Below the pieces are notes generated by a model that saw only the letters and a program-made list of their open reading frames with translations, was not told where the DNA came from and did no database searches. The position numbers were made by a program, and so were the translations under genes. Positions 1 through 8,436 of a DNA stretch of 64,000 nt are shown here, in pieces. Position 1 is the stretch's first letter. Each line of letters opens with the position of its first letter. This stretch comes from Neorhizobium galegae (GTDB taxonomy: Bacteria; Pseudomonadota; Alphaproteobacteria; Rhizobiales; Rhizobiaceae), in contig NZ_CP090095.1 of assembly GCF_021391675.1 (NCBI RefSeq), forward strand, positions 4,067,001-4,131,000. Reading direction: 5' to 3'.

Positions 1-1
1 T

Positions 2-715
2 GGCGGCTTCCTGATGCATCCGGGCAGATTGAGCGGCGAGGCAAGGCGAAATATCCGCGGCAAGGATGGCGAGCAGAAGCCCAGCCCGGAAAATCCAAAA
101 TCGGGGCTTGAACCTCAGGGCGGGCTTGAGAACGCCCATAGGGTGAAAGTCCTCGAAGAGGGCATGAAATTCATTCAGACCACCATCCCGCCGGAAGATG
201 CGCAATTCCTCGGGTCTCGCGAGTTTCAGATTGCCGAAATCGCCCGGATTTATGATGTGCCTCTCATCCTGCTGCAAAGTCAGGAGAAGCAGACCAGTTT
301 CGGCGCTGGCATCGAGCAGTTGATGATCGCGTTCGTGCGTCAGACGATCGACCCGTGGGTTAATGCCTGGGAGGAGGAGCTCAACTTCAAGCTCTTCACA
401 GAGGAGGAGCGGGAAAAGGGCTATTACGTCAAATTCAACATGAACGCCCTTCTGCGCGGCGACATGAAGGCGAGAGCGGAATACTACAACCGCCTGTTCG
501 GCGTCGGCGGGATGTCTCCAAACATGATCCTCGCCAAGGAAGACGAGGATGGCATCGGCGAGATGGGCGACCACCATTTTGTGCCGGCGAATTTCGTGAC
601 GTTGAAGCGCGCCACGGACCCCAATTATCAGCCCAGCGGGGCGAAGAGCGCGGAACAGCCGCCGGCCGAAGAGCCTGCTGCTGACGCCTTCGAAAATGAG
701 GATGATCCGGAATGA
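2..715 (+). CDS. Phage portal protein, C-terminal part (HK97/lambda-type)
   Basis: The gene enters from the left edge already open, reading GGFLMHPGRLS from base 2, so only the last 237 residues are present. The portal is the dodecameric ring at one capsid vertex through which DNA is packaged and to which the tail joins. The segment with IAEIARIYDVP near residue 75 and QTSFGAGIEQLMIAFVRQTI near residue 95 is the usual helical crown of HK97-type portals. The C-terminus is acidic and low-complexity (EEPAADAFENEDDPE). The stop overlaps the start of the protease gene (ATGA), as in a tightly coupled head operon. Recognition rests on sequence pattern and position before a protease and a capsid gene. 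Confidence 0.85.
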   Translation, partial: GGFLMHPGRLSGEARRNIRGKDGEQKPSPENPKSGLEPQGGLENAHRVKVLEEGMKFIQTTIPPEDAQFLGSREFQIAEIARIYDVPLILLQSQEKQTSFGAGIEQLMIAFVRQTIDPWVNAWEEELNFKLFTEEEREKGYYVKFNMNALLRGDMKARAEYYNRLFGVGGMSPNMILAKEDEDGIGEMGDHHFVPANFVTLKRATDPNYQPSGAKSAEQPPAEEPAADAFENEDDPE

Positions 716-1615
716 AATACGCTCATATCCTGATGGCAGTCGCTTCCGAGATCTGGGCCATGCAGCCTGAGAAAATGGTAGCGATCATCGATTTCCTCGC
801 GACGCAGGCGGACGGCATCAAGTTCTCCGCCAGAAGAGATCGAGGCAAAGATCGCACCGCAGACGGCGAAAGCGGTCGCTCGCCGGGAGGGAGCGGTGGC
901 CATTATTCCGCTTCGGGGCGTCATTTCAAACCGGATGAACCTGATGGGAAACATCTCCGGCGGTGGCGGGACCAGTTCCGAAGCTTTCATTCAGCAGCTC
1001 CGAAACTCGCGAGACGACGAGGGCGTCAAAGCTGTCATCCTCGATGTCGATACGCCTGGCGGAGCGGTGTCTGGTACTGATGAGGCCGCAGGCGTCGTTC
1101 AGAGCTTCAAGGGTATCAAGCCCATCATCGCGCAGGTCAATGCGTCCGCTGCGAGCGCTGGGTACTGGATGATTGCAGGCGCCGACGAAATCGTAGTTAC
1201 CCCGAGCGGCCAGGTCGGATCAATCGGCGTCTATACCATTCACGATGATATCAGCGCTGCGCTCGAAAAGGCTGGCATCAAAAAGACCATCATCGGCGCA
1301 GGCCAGTTCAAGACCGAAACCAATCCGTTCGCGCCGTTGAGCGAGGAGGCACTCGATCACGTCCGTTCGCAGGTAACCGCCTACTACGACATGTTCGTTG
1401 AGCGGGTCGCGAGCGGCCGGGGCGTCGCGACGTCTGCGGTTCGGGATGGTTTCGGCAAGGGCCGCATGGTCATGGCCCGCCAAGCCGTGGCTGATGGCAT
1501 GGCGGACAGGATCGGCACGATGGAGGAAACCCTCCAGCGGTTCGGGGTTGAACCGCAGCCTGATCGCAAGCGGGCTCTGGCGCCTGAACGGATGAAGCGC
1601 GCCGCGTCGCTCTGA
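712..1615 (+). pseudogene. S49-family (SppA/ClpP-like) phage head maturation protease, apparent frameshift
   Basis: This serine peptidase cleaves the capsid delta domain during prohead maturation. The N-terminus (MKYAHILMAVASEIWAMQPE, from ATG 712) is read in one frame. From base 833 the next frame continues it as EEIEAKIAPQTAKAVARREG and then VAIIPLRGVISNRMNLMG. One extra base near 832 (GCC-A-GAAGAG) explains the break. The body carries ILDVDTPGGAVSGTDEA and the nucleophile region VNASAASAGYWMIAGADEI, typical of S49 peptidases. A GTG at 896 could start a shortened 239-aa product, but this would lack about 60 N-terminal residues. No classical slippery heptamer is visible. I treat it as a frameshifted gene or a sequencing error; the fold assignment is firm. 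Confidence 0.8.
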
Positions 1616-1710
1616 TCCACCACCCAATTTCTGAAATTCCACGTCCCGGTCGGTCGGCCGGGCGACGCCTGGACGTGTCCGACCGAACCTCAGCAAACAG
1701 GAGAATCCAC

Positions 1711-3003
1711 ATGCTGAAGCAGTTGCGTGAAAAGCGCGCCAAGCTTGTCGCCGATATGCGCGGCATGATTACCGCCGCCGAAACCGCAGATCGAGACTTT
1801 TCGGCTGAAGAGCAGGCGGCATACGACGCGCTGCAGGCCGAAAAGGATGGTCTGGATACCCGGATTGGACGCCTTGAAGGGCAGGAAGCAGCGGAAACGG
1901 CGCTCAACGTCGTCATTCCCGCCGCCTCCCGTCGCGGCGGCATCGAGCGTGCCGGCGGTCCGGAAGCAGCGAAGGAATTCGAGAGCATGGGCGAGTTCCT
2001 CCATGCTGTTCGCTTCCGTCCGAGCGATCAGCGCCTCAATTTCGTGGAGGGCGTCGGTCATCAGCCGGACGACAATGGCATGCAGGCCGAAATGCGCATG
2101 GACAACGACACTTCCGGCGGCTTCATGGTGCCGACGCAGCTGCGCAATACCCTCCTGAGTGTCAGACCGCAGGATGCGCTTGTCCGGCCGCGCGCAACCG
2201 TCCTGGAAGCCGGCGATCCGCCGGATGCCGGTGTCACCATGCCGGCGATCGAGCAGGGCGGCGCCAATCCCGGCAACATGTTCGGTGGCATGACCTTCTC
2301 CTGGATCGAGGAAGGCGGCGAAAAGCTGGAAACGGATGCTGATCTGTCGGCAATCACGCTGACGCCGCACGAAATCGCGGGCTTCGTCACGGTGACCGAC
2401 AAGCTGCTCCGCAACTGGCGCGCTTCAGCATCTTTCCTGGAAGGGCAGATGCGCAGCGGTGTTTCCGCCGCTGAAGATTATGCGTTCCTGCGAGGCAACG
2501 GCGTGACGCAACCGCTCGGCGCTATCAACGCGCCGGCGATGAAATACATCAACCGCACCACCGCGCTCCAGGTCACTTATGTCGACCTGCTGAAAATGGT
2601 CGCCGTCCTCCTGATGCGCGGCGGCGTGCCGGTATGGTCTATGCCTCAGTCGGCCATCATTCCGCTGGCGCAGCTCACGGACCCGGAAGGTCACTACATC
2701 TGGAAGCCGGACGCGCGCGACGGGTTCGCGGGCACCTTGCTTGGCTATCCGGTGCGCTGGAACAACCGTGCGCCTGCGCTCGGGGTCAAGGGCGACATTA
2801 TCCTTGCGGATTGGTCGTACTACCTCATCAAGGACGGCTCCGGCCCGTTCGTTGCCGCTTCCGAGCATGTCAAGTTCACCCAGAACAAGACGGTCATCAA
2901 GATCTTCTGGAACGTCGATGGCGCTCCCTGGATGAAGGCGCCGATCAAGGAAGAAAACGGCTACGAAGTCTCGCCCTTCGTCGGCCTCGATATCCCGGCC
3001 TGA
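1711..3003 (+). CDS. Phage major capsid protein, HK97 fold
   Basis: A 430-aa major head subunit. ATG 1711 follows AGGAG at about 1699-1703. Residues 1-75 are a charged, helical stretch rich in Lys, Glu and Ala (LREKRAKLVADMRGM onwards), the expected removable delta/scaffolding domain of HK97-type capsid precursors. The remainder begins near MDNDTSGGFMVPTQLRNTLL and shows the family's succession through ITLTPHEIAGFVTVTDKLL, AEDYAFLRGNG and LGYPVRWNN. The C-terminal VKFTQNKTVIKIFWNVDG belongs to the beta-rich P-domain. The gene sits directly after the protease, the standard HK97 order. Length and order fit an intact gene. Confidence 0.92.
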   Translation: MLKQLREKRAKLVADMRGMITAAETADRDFSAEEQAAYDALQAEKDGLDTRIGRLEGQEAAETALNVVIPAASRRGGIERAGGPEAAKEFESMGEFLHAVRFRPSDQRLNFVEGVGHQPDDNGMQAEMRMDNDTSGGFMVPTQLRNTLLSVRPQDALVRPRATVLEAGDPPDAGVTMPAIEQGGANPGNMFGGMTFSWIEEGGEKLETDADLSAITLTPHEIAGFVTVTDKLLRNWRASASFLEGQMRSGVSAAEDYAFLRGNGVTQPLGAINAPAMKYINRTTALQVTYVDLLKMVAVLLMRGGVPVWSMPQSAIIPLAQLTDPEGHYIWKPDARDGFAGTLLGYPVRWNNRAPALGVKGDIILADWSYYLIKDGSGPFVAASEHVKFTQNKTVIKIFWNVDGAPWMKAPIKEENGYEVSPFVGLDIPA

Positions 3004-3020
3004 TCGCCGGAGTGATGTAA

Positions 3021-3043
3021 GCGACCCGAAGACATCGGGTCGC
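3021..3043 (+). terminator. Strong hairpin after the capsid gene
   Basis: A perfect 9-bp inverted repeat (GCGACCCGA / TCGGGTCGC) with a 5-nt loop lies 17 nt after the capsid stop and is followed by ACTTTCC, not a full T-run. In late phage operons such hairpins act as partial terminators or mRNA stabilisers that raise capsid expression relative to downstream genes. The hairpin is seen; its role is inferred. Confidence 0.45.
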
Positions 3044-3078
3044 ACTTTCCCTCTACACCCCTCAGAAAGGACATCGCC

Positions 3079-3489
3079 ATGCGCGATCTTGCTCACCACC
3101 TCGCAGTAAAGCGGGCGATCAGCCCGGTTTCTGTCGCGGATAACACGCCACTCGTTTCTCAGATCATCTCCCTGGCAGGCTACGAAAAGGCGATGTTCGC
3201 CATCGCGATCGGATCTGTCGCAGATGCCGACGCAACCTTCACCGTCCTCGTCGAGCACGGCGACCAGGCCAATCTTTCCGACGCGGCTGCGGTTCCCGAT
3301 AGTCAGCTGACGGGAACGGAGGCAGACGCCGGCTTCAAATTCGACAACGACGATCAGACCCGGAAAATCGGCTATGTCGGGCCGAAGGCATACCTCCGTA
3401 TGACCATCACGCCCGCCGGGAATGCCTCAGCCGCTCTCATCGCCGCCGTCGCAATCCTGTCTGGCTCCCGTTACTCGCCGGTCGCCTGA
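3079..3489 (+). CDS. Small phage head protein (decoration or hypothetical), 136 aa
   Basis: A 136-aa protein from ATG 3079, preceded by GAAAGGAC. It has no cysteines or membrane segment. The sequence alternates short strands with small residues (FTVLVEHGDQANLSDAAAV, YLRMTITPAGNASAALIAAVAIL), suggesting a compact beta protein. A capsid decoration or head-stabilising protein often occupies this position, directly after the major capsid gene and before the connector genes, but no family is firmly recognised. The gap to the preceding gene contains a hairpin, so its expression may differ from that of the capsid. Confidence 0.7.
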   Translation: MRDLAHHLAVKRAISPVSVADNTPLVSQIISLAGYEKAMFAIAIGSVADADATFTVLVEHGDQANLSDAAAVPDSQLTGTEADAGFKFDNDDQTRKIGYVGPKAYLRMTITPAGNASAALIAAVAILSGSRYSPVA

Positions 3490-3543
3490 CTGGCGATGTA
3501 ACGCATCCGCCATTGGCGGAACCTCTTAATCTGGAGAATCATC

Positions 3544-3957
3544 ATGACAAAAACGGCACTGATTGTGCTTGCTGCATGCGTCGACATCCGCAGTGGCGAG
3601 CGTTTCGAGCGGGGCGATACGTTCGATCCCGTTCCGACCCTTGAGCAAGCCAATCGGCTGATTGCTGCTGGCTGCCTGCCGGAAGGCGCTCGCGAATTGG
3701 CCGAAAAAGCTGACGAGCCGGACGAACAGAAGGCGGCATCCGAAAAGGCGGCGCGCGACAAGGCTGAAAAAGAAGCCTTGAAGCTCGTCGAGGCCCGGTC
3801 CGCCAAAGCTACGGCCGATCAAGCGCTCGAAAACGCCAAGAACCGAGTGGCTCAGGCCACGACGGCGGAAGAAAAGACCGCCTCGGAAAAAGCCTTCAAG
3901 TCGGCGGAAGCAGCGGCAAAGGCTGCATCTGAAGACCTCGCAAAGCTGGCGAAGTAA
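3544..3957 (+). CDS. Small phage head-region protein with Ala/Lys-rich helical tail, 137 aa
   Basis: ATG 3544 is preceded by TGGAGAATCATC. The first 60 residues (ALIVLAACVDIRSGERFERGD, then FDPVPTLEQANRLIAAGC) resemble the short domain found in small proteins of phage head modules. Residues 65-137 are almost entirely Ala, Lys and Glu with heptad-like spacing (AEKADEPDEQKAASEKAARD), predicted to form a long helix or coiled coil. The function is not known. Its place between the capsid and the head-tail connector suggests a virion or assembly role. It stops one base before the start of the next gene. Confidence 0.65.
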   Translation: MTKTALIVLAACVDIRSGERFERGDTFDPVPTLEQANRLIAAGCLPEGARELAEKADEPDEQKAASEKAARDKAEKEALKLVEARSAKATADQALENAKNRVAQATTAEEKTASEKAFKSAEAAAKAASEDLAKLAK

Positions 3958-3958
3958 G

Positions 3959-4558
3959 ATGACGACCCGGCGCCTCTCTGGGCCTGCTCCTATTGCTACG
4001 CCCAGCGATGTGCCGGGCTCGCACGCGGGGAATGATTCAGCCGTGACGCAGATCATCGCAGCTGTTCAGCGCACCATTGACGGCCCGAGCGGTTGGTTGG
4101 GGCGGGCGCTGGGTAAACAGCGGCTGATCATGGAAGACGATGGTTGGTGCGGTCGGGATGTCTCTCTCTATTACCCGCCAATCATCGGAAATATCGTCGT
4201 CCAATACCTTGATGTTCAGGGGGTACTTCAGACCGTTGATCAGTCGTCCTACCGGACGGTCGACACTGGGATTCGGTTCTCGTCCTCCTTTTCGTTTCCA
4301 AGGCTGGCCTGTGAGCCTGATGCAGTCCGCGTCCAGTACGATGCGGGTTACGAGGCTGACAATGTTCCGCCGGAAGCCAAGCGCGCTGTCATCCTGATGG
4401 CCTTGAAGATGACCGCCTTTAGCAAGGAAAGCCTTTTCCTGCGATCTGAGGAAGTCGATGGAGTTGGCAAGATCGATTACACGATCTTCGACCAGGCCGG
4501 CGAGGTCCTGCGAAAGGCATCCGACGAATTGCTCATGGGATTGAGGATGTACGGGTGA
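3959..4558 (+). CDS. Head-tail connector protein (gp6-like), 199 aa
   Basis: A probable adaptor that docks below the portal. The features fit the gp6-like connector group: an acidic N-terminal helix region, ALGKQRLIMEDDGWCGRDVS, LYYPPIIGNIVVQYLDVQGV (strand-rich centre), ACEPDAVRVQYDAGY, and a C-terminal helical pair (VPPEAKRAVILMALKMTAF). The ATG at 3959 lies one base after the previous stop. Its end overlaps the next gene by 4 bases (GTGA), indicating coupled translation. The family call rests on pattern and synteny, not on catalytic residues. Confidence 0.72.
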   Translation: MTTRRLSGPAPIATPSDVPGSHAGNDSAVTQIIAAVQRTIDGPSGWLGRALGKQRLIMEDDGWCGRDVSLYYPPIIGNIVVQYLDVQGVLQTVDQSSYRTVDTGIRFSSSFSFPRLACEPDAVRVQYDAGYEADNVPPEAKRAVILMALKMTAFSKESLFLRSEEVDGVGKIDYTIFDQAGEVLRKASDELLMGLRMYG

Positions 4559-4881
4559 CCCCAGATCAAGCGATCTCCATGCTCGATCGGCAGCTTGCCC
4601 AGCATGGTCAGACGGTGAAACTTCGCAAGGGGAACACTGCCGCCGGCGAAGCCGTCGTGAAGGCTTTCGTGCGCGGCATCGCAGCTGACGAAATTGCCGG
4701 AACTATCACGCAGTCCGACAAGAAGGTGACGGTTTCGCCGACCGGCCTCGCCACCTTCGGCATGCCCGCCGCCGGCGGCAGTGTTGTCGTGGATGGGACG
4801 CCGCGGGCAATCGTCGGATCGCCGGAGATCCTGAAGATGGACGACATCATCGTCCGCATCAACATGGTGGTGAAGGGCTGA
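4555..4881 (+). CDS. Head closure or connector-type small protein, 108 aa
   Basis: It starts at GTG 4555 inside the preceding stop (GTGA) and ends in the TGATG that starts the next gene, so it is embedded in a translationally coupled chain. The 108-residue protein is strand-rich (VKLRKGNTAAGEAVVKAFVRG, GTITQSDKKVTVSPTGLATF, SVVVDGTPRAIVGSPEIL), consistent with the small beta-barrel head-completion proteins that follow gp6-like connectors in HK97-type phages. No motif proves this; the position is the main argument. Confidence 0.65.
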   Translation: MTPDQAISMLDRQLAQHGQTVKLRKGNTAAGEAVVKAFVRGIAADEIAGTITQSDKKVTVSPTGLATFGMPAAGGSVVVDGTPRAIVGSPEILKMDDIIVRINMVVKG

Positions 4882-5465
4882 TGGCTGCAATCGCGGAAAC
4901 GGTGCGGATCCTCAAGCAGGATACCGTCGAGGCGACCAAGGCGCTTCTGGTGCAAACCGCGAAGCGAGAGCATGCCAAAATCATGGCCGCAGATCCCGCG
5001 CCGCAATCCTTCGTCCGCATCGTCGACGGCATTATCGGCGCGCCGGAAGATCGCGCCAGGCCGGACGGCATCATCATCTACCAATATCGCCGCCTCGACG
5101 AGGTCGTCGAATTCGCGATGGTGACGCTATTCGATCTGTCGCCCGTTCTTTCCGGTGAATATCGTCTGTCGCACACGATCATGGTCGACGGCATTGCCGA
5201 GCGGAACCTGAAACACTGGAAGCCGGGTTCCGAGATCTCGATTATGAACCAGCTTTCCTACAGCCGCAAAATCGAAGTCGGCAAGATGAAGATGCGGGTT
5301 TCCGGCACGTCCAGGGTCTACCAGCAGGCGCTTCGCAAGATCATGGACCGCTTCGGAAACCTGGTGACGGTGCGCTTTACCTACCGGTCAGCTCGCGGCG
5401 CGCCGACCAAAGGCGCCGATCGCGACAGCTACCGTTTTCCGACGCTCGTGATCAGGGAACGATAA
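4881..5465 (+). CDS. HK97 gp10-like / tail completion candidate, 194 aa
   Basis: It starts at ATG 4881 within TGATG and ends within TAATG, so both neighbours are coupled. The N-terminus is helical (IAETVRILKQDTVEATKALL). The centre carries QYRRLDEVVEFAMVTLFDLS and repeated strands (GEYRLSHTIMVDG), and the end is basic (TYRSARGAPTKGADRDSYRF). The position between the head-closure candidate and the tail-terminator candidate is that of HK97 gp10-type proteins, but sequence support is moderate. It is about 40 residues longer than typical gp10 proteins. Confidence 0.6.
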   Translation: MAAIAETVRILKQDTVEATKALLVQTAKREHAKIMAADPAPQSFVRIVDGIIGAPEDRARPDGIIIYQYRRLDEVVEFAMVTLFDLSPVLSGEYRLSHTIMVDGIAERNLKHWKPGSEISIMNQLSYSRKIEVGKMKMRVSGTSRVYQQALRKIMDRFGNLVTVRFTYRSARGAPTKGADRDSYRFPTLVIRER

Positions 5466-5941
5466 TGGCCGATTATGCCGGCGCGGAAGCTGCCATCCTT
5501 GCCCGTCTGCAGGCTGGGTGGACGACGACGCGCATCACCTACCAGAACGAGACGCCTGCCGATCCCTGGCCGCCGGTCATCGCCGCGCCGACGCCGGAAG
5601 ATCCGGACGCGACGATCCTGGCGCCCTGGGTCAATCTTGAGATCGAGTGCTTCAGCGCTCCGATTATTGGGCAGGGAAGGCCAGGCAATCACGTCTATCG
5701 TTATGACGGGTTGATAGAGGTGCATGTGTTCACGCCGGTCGGCACGGGGACCGCCCTCGGAAAAGAATATGCGGTGGCGATCGGCGAGATCTTCCGCCGC
5801 AAGAAGTTCTACGACCAGACGCCCGGTTGCTACGTCCGGACGGAAGATCCCTATCCAGCGGCCGGCAATAGCCGGTCCGACGACGGAAACTGGTTCGGCA
5901 CGACAATGACGTGTCCGTTCGCCTACTGGCATCGCGGTTAG
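5465..5941 (+). CDS. Tail terminator candidate (DUF4128-like), 158 aa
   Basis: A 158-aa protein that begins MADYAGAEAAILARLQAGW and continues TTRITYQNETPADP, with a central hydrophobic strand (APWVNLEIECFSAPIIG) and YRYDGLIEVHVFTPVGTGT. This arrangement (N-terminal helix with ILARL, then N-E-x-P, then a curved sheet) is typical of the small tail terminator family in siphovirus prophages of rhizobia. The terminator caps the tail tube before it joins the head. It directly precedes the tail tube gene, supporting the call. Confidence 0.68.
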   Translation: MADYAGAEAAILARLQAGWTTTRITYQNETPADPWPPVIAAPTPEDPDATILAPWVNLEIECFSAPIIGQGRPGNHVYRYDGLIEVHVFTPVGTGTALGKEYAVAIGEIFRRKKFYDQTPGCYVRTEDPYPAAGNSRSDDGNWFGTTMTCPFAYWHRG

Positions 5942-5998
5942 TCCGCACCCACCAACAGCAACCCGCGCATGAGCGGATAACACTGAGGAGCGCTCGCG

Positions 5999-7228
5999 AT
6001 GAGCTATTCTGAGAATTGGAACGGCTATGTCGCCATCAAGGAGCAGTCGGCCAAGGGCGCGCAAGCGTCCGGAGCCGGTGGCCTGCTCCTGTGGACGAGC
6101 GGCGGCCAGGGCGGTCAGCTGACCAAGCAGGCGATCCAGTCGCAGATCGTGCGGCACGACGCCCAGCAGCTGCGCGGCCGGCACGGCTCGCGGCGCACGG
6201 CCGGCACCTATGCCAGCGAGATTGCGATCGGCCGCGCCGATCCTGTCCTCGAGGCTGTGATGCGCAGCGCCTGGTCGACGGCGGATCTCGCCATCACGCA
6301 AGCCGACATGACCAGCGTTACGACCGGCGCCAATACCCTTGTTGCTGCGGCTGGCAACTGGATCACCAAGGGATTGCGGGTCGGTGACGTCGTCCGCCCC
6401 TCGGGATTGCCGGATGCCGCCAATAACGGGAGGAACCTGCGGATCGTCGGTTTGACTTCGCTGGTCATCACCGTTGCAGAAACCCTCGTCGTCAACGCCG
6501 CAGCGGACACCACCTTTTCGATCGTCCGGCCTGGCCGCGTCATCATCAACGGAGCGGCGGGCGCCCTGGCCCGGAAATACTTCACGATCGAGGAGCACGA
6601 ATACGACCTCGATGCGTCGGAAGTCTATACGGATTGCCGCTGGTCTCGCCTGATGCTGCGCATGAGTGCCGATGGGCTTCTCGAATGCGAGTACGGCTGG
6701 ACCGGTACCGGTCAGCTGGATGTCGTCGATGCCGCCGCCGCTCCGCACTTCACCAATCCGACAGATCCGACGAACGTTTCTCTCGCCGCGTCGGAAGCAG
6801 TGCTGCGGTTCGATTCTGGTGACGAGCTCGATCTCACCAGCTTCGATTTCACGATGGACCTTCAGCCTGCAGCGCCGGCTACCGTCAATCCGACCGGGCT
6901 GGCGCCGGATGTCTTCCTCGGCACGGTGCAGGCGTCGATGAACCTGACGCTGCTGCGCAAGGACATGCAGGCGCTTGCCGACCTGTCGGACGAAACCGTG
7001 CTGTCGCTGCATCTGCTGGCGTCCGAGAACGAAACCTCGCCGGCCGATTTCTTCTCCCTCGTCGTCCCGAACTTCACGCTCGGAAGCGTCGCCAAATCGG
7101 CCCTGACCAAGGCCGGCGGCGCTCGCACCGTCACGATCGGAGTGCCCGCGGATCTGGTCGGCAAGGATACCCGTGGCGGCGCTTTCGATCCGACGACCGT
7201 CAAGTTCCAGGTCAGCAACGCAAGCTGA
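5999..7228 (+). CDS. Phage tail tube protein, 409 aa
   Basis: The major tail subunit, preceded by GAGGAGCGCTCGCG. The N-terminus (MSYSENWNGYVAIKEQSAKG, then GLLLWTSGGQGGQL) and the repeated strand-turn pattern are typical of long tail-tube proteins in alphaproteobacterial siphophages. A duplicated Ig-like or inserted domain is likely near residues 90-200 (TSVTTGANTLVAAAGNWITK, VVNAAADTTFSIVRPGR), and the end (TVTIGVPADLVGKDTRGGAF) is tube-like. The position between the terminator and the tail chaperone genes is the canonical one. No anomalies. Confidence 0.82.
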   Translation: MSYSENWNGYVAIKEQSAKGAQASGAGGLLLWTSGGQGGQLTKQAIQSQIVRHDAQQLRGRHGSRRTAGTYASEIAIGRADPVLEAVMRSAWSTADLAITQADMTSVTTGANTLVAAAGNWITKGLRVGDVVRPSGLPDAANNGRNLRIVGLTSLVITVAETLVVNAAADTTFSIVRPGRVIINGAAGALARKYFTIEEHEYDLDASEVYTDCRWSRLMLRMSADGLLECEYGWTGTGQLDVVDAAAAPHFTNPTDPTNVSLAASEAVLRFDSGDELDLTSFDFTMDLQPAAPATVNPTGLAPDVFLGTVQASMNLTLLRKDMQALADLSDETVLSLHLLASENETSPADFFSLVVPNFTLGSVAKSALTKAGGARTVTIGVPADLVGKDTRGGAFDPTTVKFQVSNAS

Positions 7229-7252
7229 CGAACTAGCCCAAAGGAGGCTGTA

Positions 7253-7510
7253 ATGAAAGCTGCCGAACAGAAGGTGCGGGAGACTGCGACCGCACTGCAT
7301 GACGCCATTGCCGAGGCCCGCGCTGCCGGCCTTCATGTCGTCTGGCCGCGCACCGTCTACGATCTCCCGACGATCGCGGTCAGCGAAACCGGTAAGGTGG
7401 CGACCACCGTCCATGTCGATATGCCGGAGGGCACCGACCCTGCTCTTGCCGGCAAGGCGGAAGCTGCGGCCGTAAAGGCTGTCGAAAAGACGGTCGAGCG
7501 GTCGAAGTAA
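7253..7510 (+). CDS. Small phage tail-region protein, 85 aa
   Basis: An 85-aa protein from ATG 7253 with a good AAAGGAGG site at 7241-7247. The N-terminal half is helical (KVRETATALHDAIAEARAAG), the centre has HVVWPRTVYDLPTIAVSETG, and the C-terminus is an Ala/Lys/Glu helix. No family recognised. It lies between the tail tube and the tail-assembly chaperone, where small accessory genes are common. Confidence 0.62.
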   Translation: MKAAEQKVRETATALHDAIAEARAAGLHVVWPRTVYDLPTIAVSETGKVATTVHVDMPEGTDPALAGKAEAAAVKAVEKTVERSK

Positions 7511-7603
7511 GAGATCGGCGCCGACGAGCCGATGAAAATTGCGCGCAATGGCGGGCGGGCGTGTCGGCGCTCGCCCGTTCCCTTCCGACAAAGGACGTAT
7601 GCC

Positions 7604-8035
7604 ATGACCGAAGCTATCGATATTTCCGCCTTTCTGCCGGCGGACACGGGCGAATTGCATATTCTGAATGCAAATGGCCAGCAGACCGGATGGGTCGTAA
7701 CGCTCGCCGGCCCCTCGCATCCAAAATCCCTTGCCTATAGCGAAGCCGCCGCGCGTCGCGCGCTTGATCGCGCTAAGCGGATCGAGCAGGCACAGGTGAA
7801 CGGGAAGAAATATAAGGCTGAAGATCAGACGCCCGATGATGTCCGTCGCGAGAACGTCGAAAGCGTCGTCGCTCGCATCGTCGATTGGACGCCGGTGAAA
7901 ATCGGGGCAGATACCTACGACGCATCGCGGGCCGCCGAGTTGCTGGTCAAGCCGGAAATGGGTTGGGCTTATGCCCAGATCCTCGACGCATTCGGGGACG
8001 AGCGCCGTTTTACCAAGGCCTCCGCGAAGATCTGA
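7604..8035 (+). CDS. Tail assembly chaperone, gpG-like (upstream frame), 143 aa
   Basis: ATG 7604 follows AAAGGACGTATGCC. The protein (143 aa) has the profile of the gpG half of siphovirus tail-assembly chaperones: an N-terminal beta part (GELHILNANGQQTGWVVTLA) followed by helices (AYSEAAARRALDRAKRIEQA, VESVVARIVDWTPVKIG). It coats the tape measure protein during tail assembly and is absent from the virion. A -1 frame stays open across its 3' end and continues for 118 residues, matching the conserved G/GT programmed-frameshift arrangement just upstream of the tape measure gene. Confidence 0.75.
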   Translation: MTEAIDISAFLPADTGELHILNANGQQTGWVVTLAGPSHPKSLAYSEAAARRALDRAKRIEQAQVNGKKYKAEDQTPDDVRRENVESVVARIVDWTPVKIGADTYDASRAAELLVKPEMGWAYAQILDAFGDERRFTKASAKI

Positions 8036-8388
8036 TCGCCTACGCGGAGCGGGCGTTCGCCCTGGCAGTAACCGATGCGGACGGCCTCACGGTCCGTGAG
8101 TCTCTTCTTGCGCAGATCGAGCGGACCCGGAAACCAAAGCGCATCAAAGAGCTAGAAGCGGATCTAGCCATGCCTCCCTACCCGGAGGAGTTGGCTTATC
8201 TCTGGCGCGCCTACAACCGTATCAGGCGTCGCAAGGGAAGCGGGTTTGCCGGCCGGACGCCGATCGAATGGACCGATATCGACGCATTCGTTCGCAATGC
8301 CCGCATGATGCTCGCTCCCTGGGAGATCGAGGTCATCGAAGCCCTCGACGACGCGTTCATGTCGGTCAAGCAATCCCCGTCACCGTGA
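8009..8388 (+). CDS. Tail assembly chaperone T-like extension, expressed by probable -1 frameshift
   Basis: The -1 frame relative to the gpG-like gene is open from about 7885 to 8388. If ribosomes slip back one base at CGT-TTT-ACC (8006-8014; run of four T), the fused protein reads FGDERRF-YQGLREDLIAYAERAFALAV and continues with PYPEELAYLWRAYNRIRRRK and PIEWTDIDAFVRNARMMLAP. That tryptophan-rich helical segment resembles the T part of many tail chaperones. No good independent start exists near the junction. The slip direction, length and position before the tape measure gene follow the conserved G/GT scheme. A base error is a possible alternative because other indels occur nearby. Confidence 0.68.
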
Positions 8389-8436
8389 CTACGGTGGCGG
8401 CATCTCATCCTGACTTTGAGCCCACGGAAGCAGTTC

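Noticed and set aside
712..1080. Separate 122-residue gene before the S49 protease
   Set aside because: Only its first 40 residues look natural; they join the protease in the next frame, so it is one broken gene.
5429..7720. 763-residue open frame on the minus strand through the tail genes
   Set aside because: It is a shadow of the tail tube and neighbours: Arg/Gly/Asp-rich composition, no start site, no family pattern.
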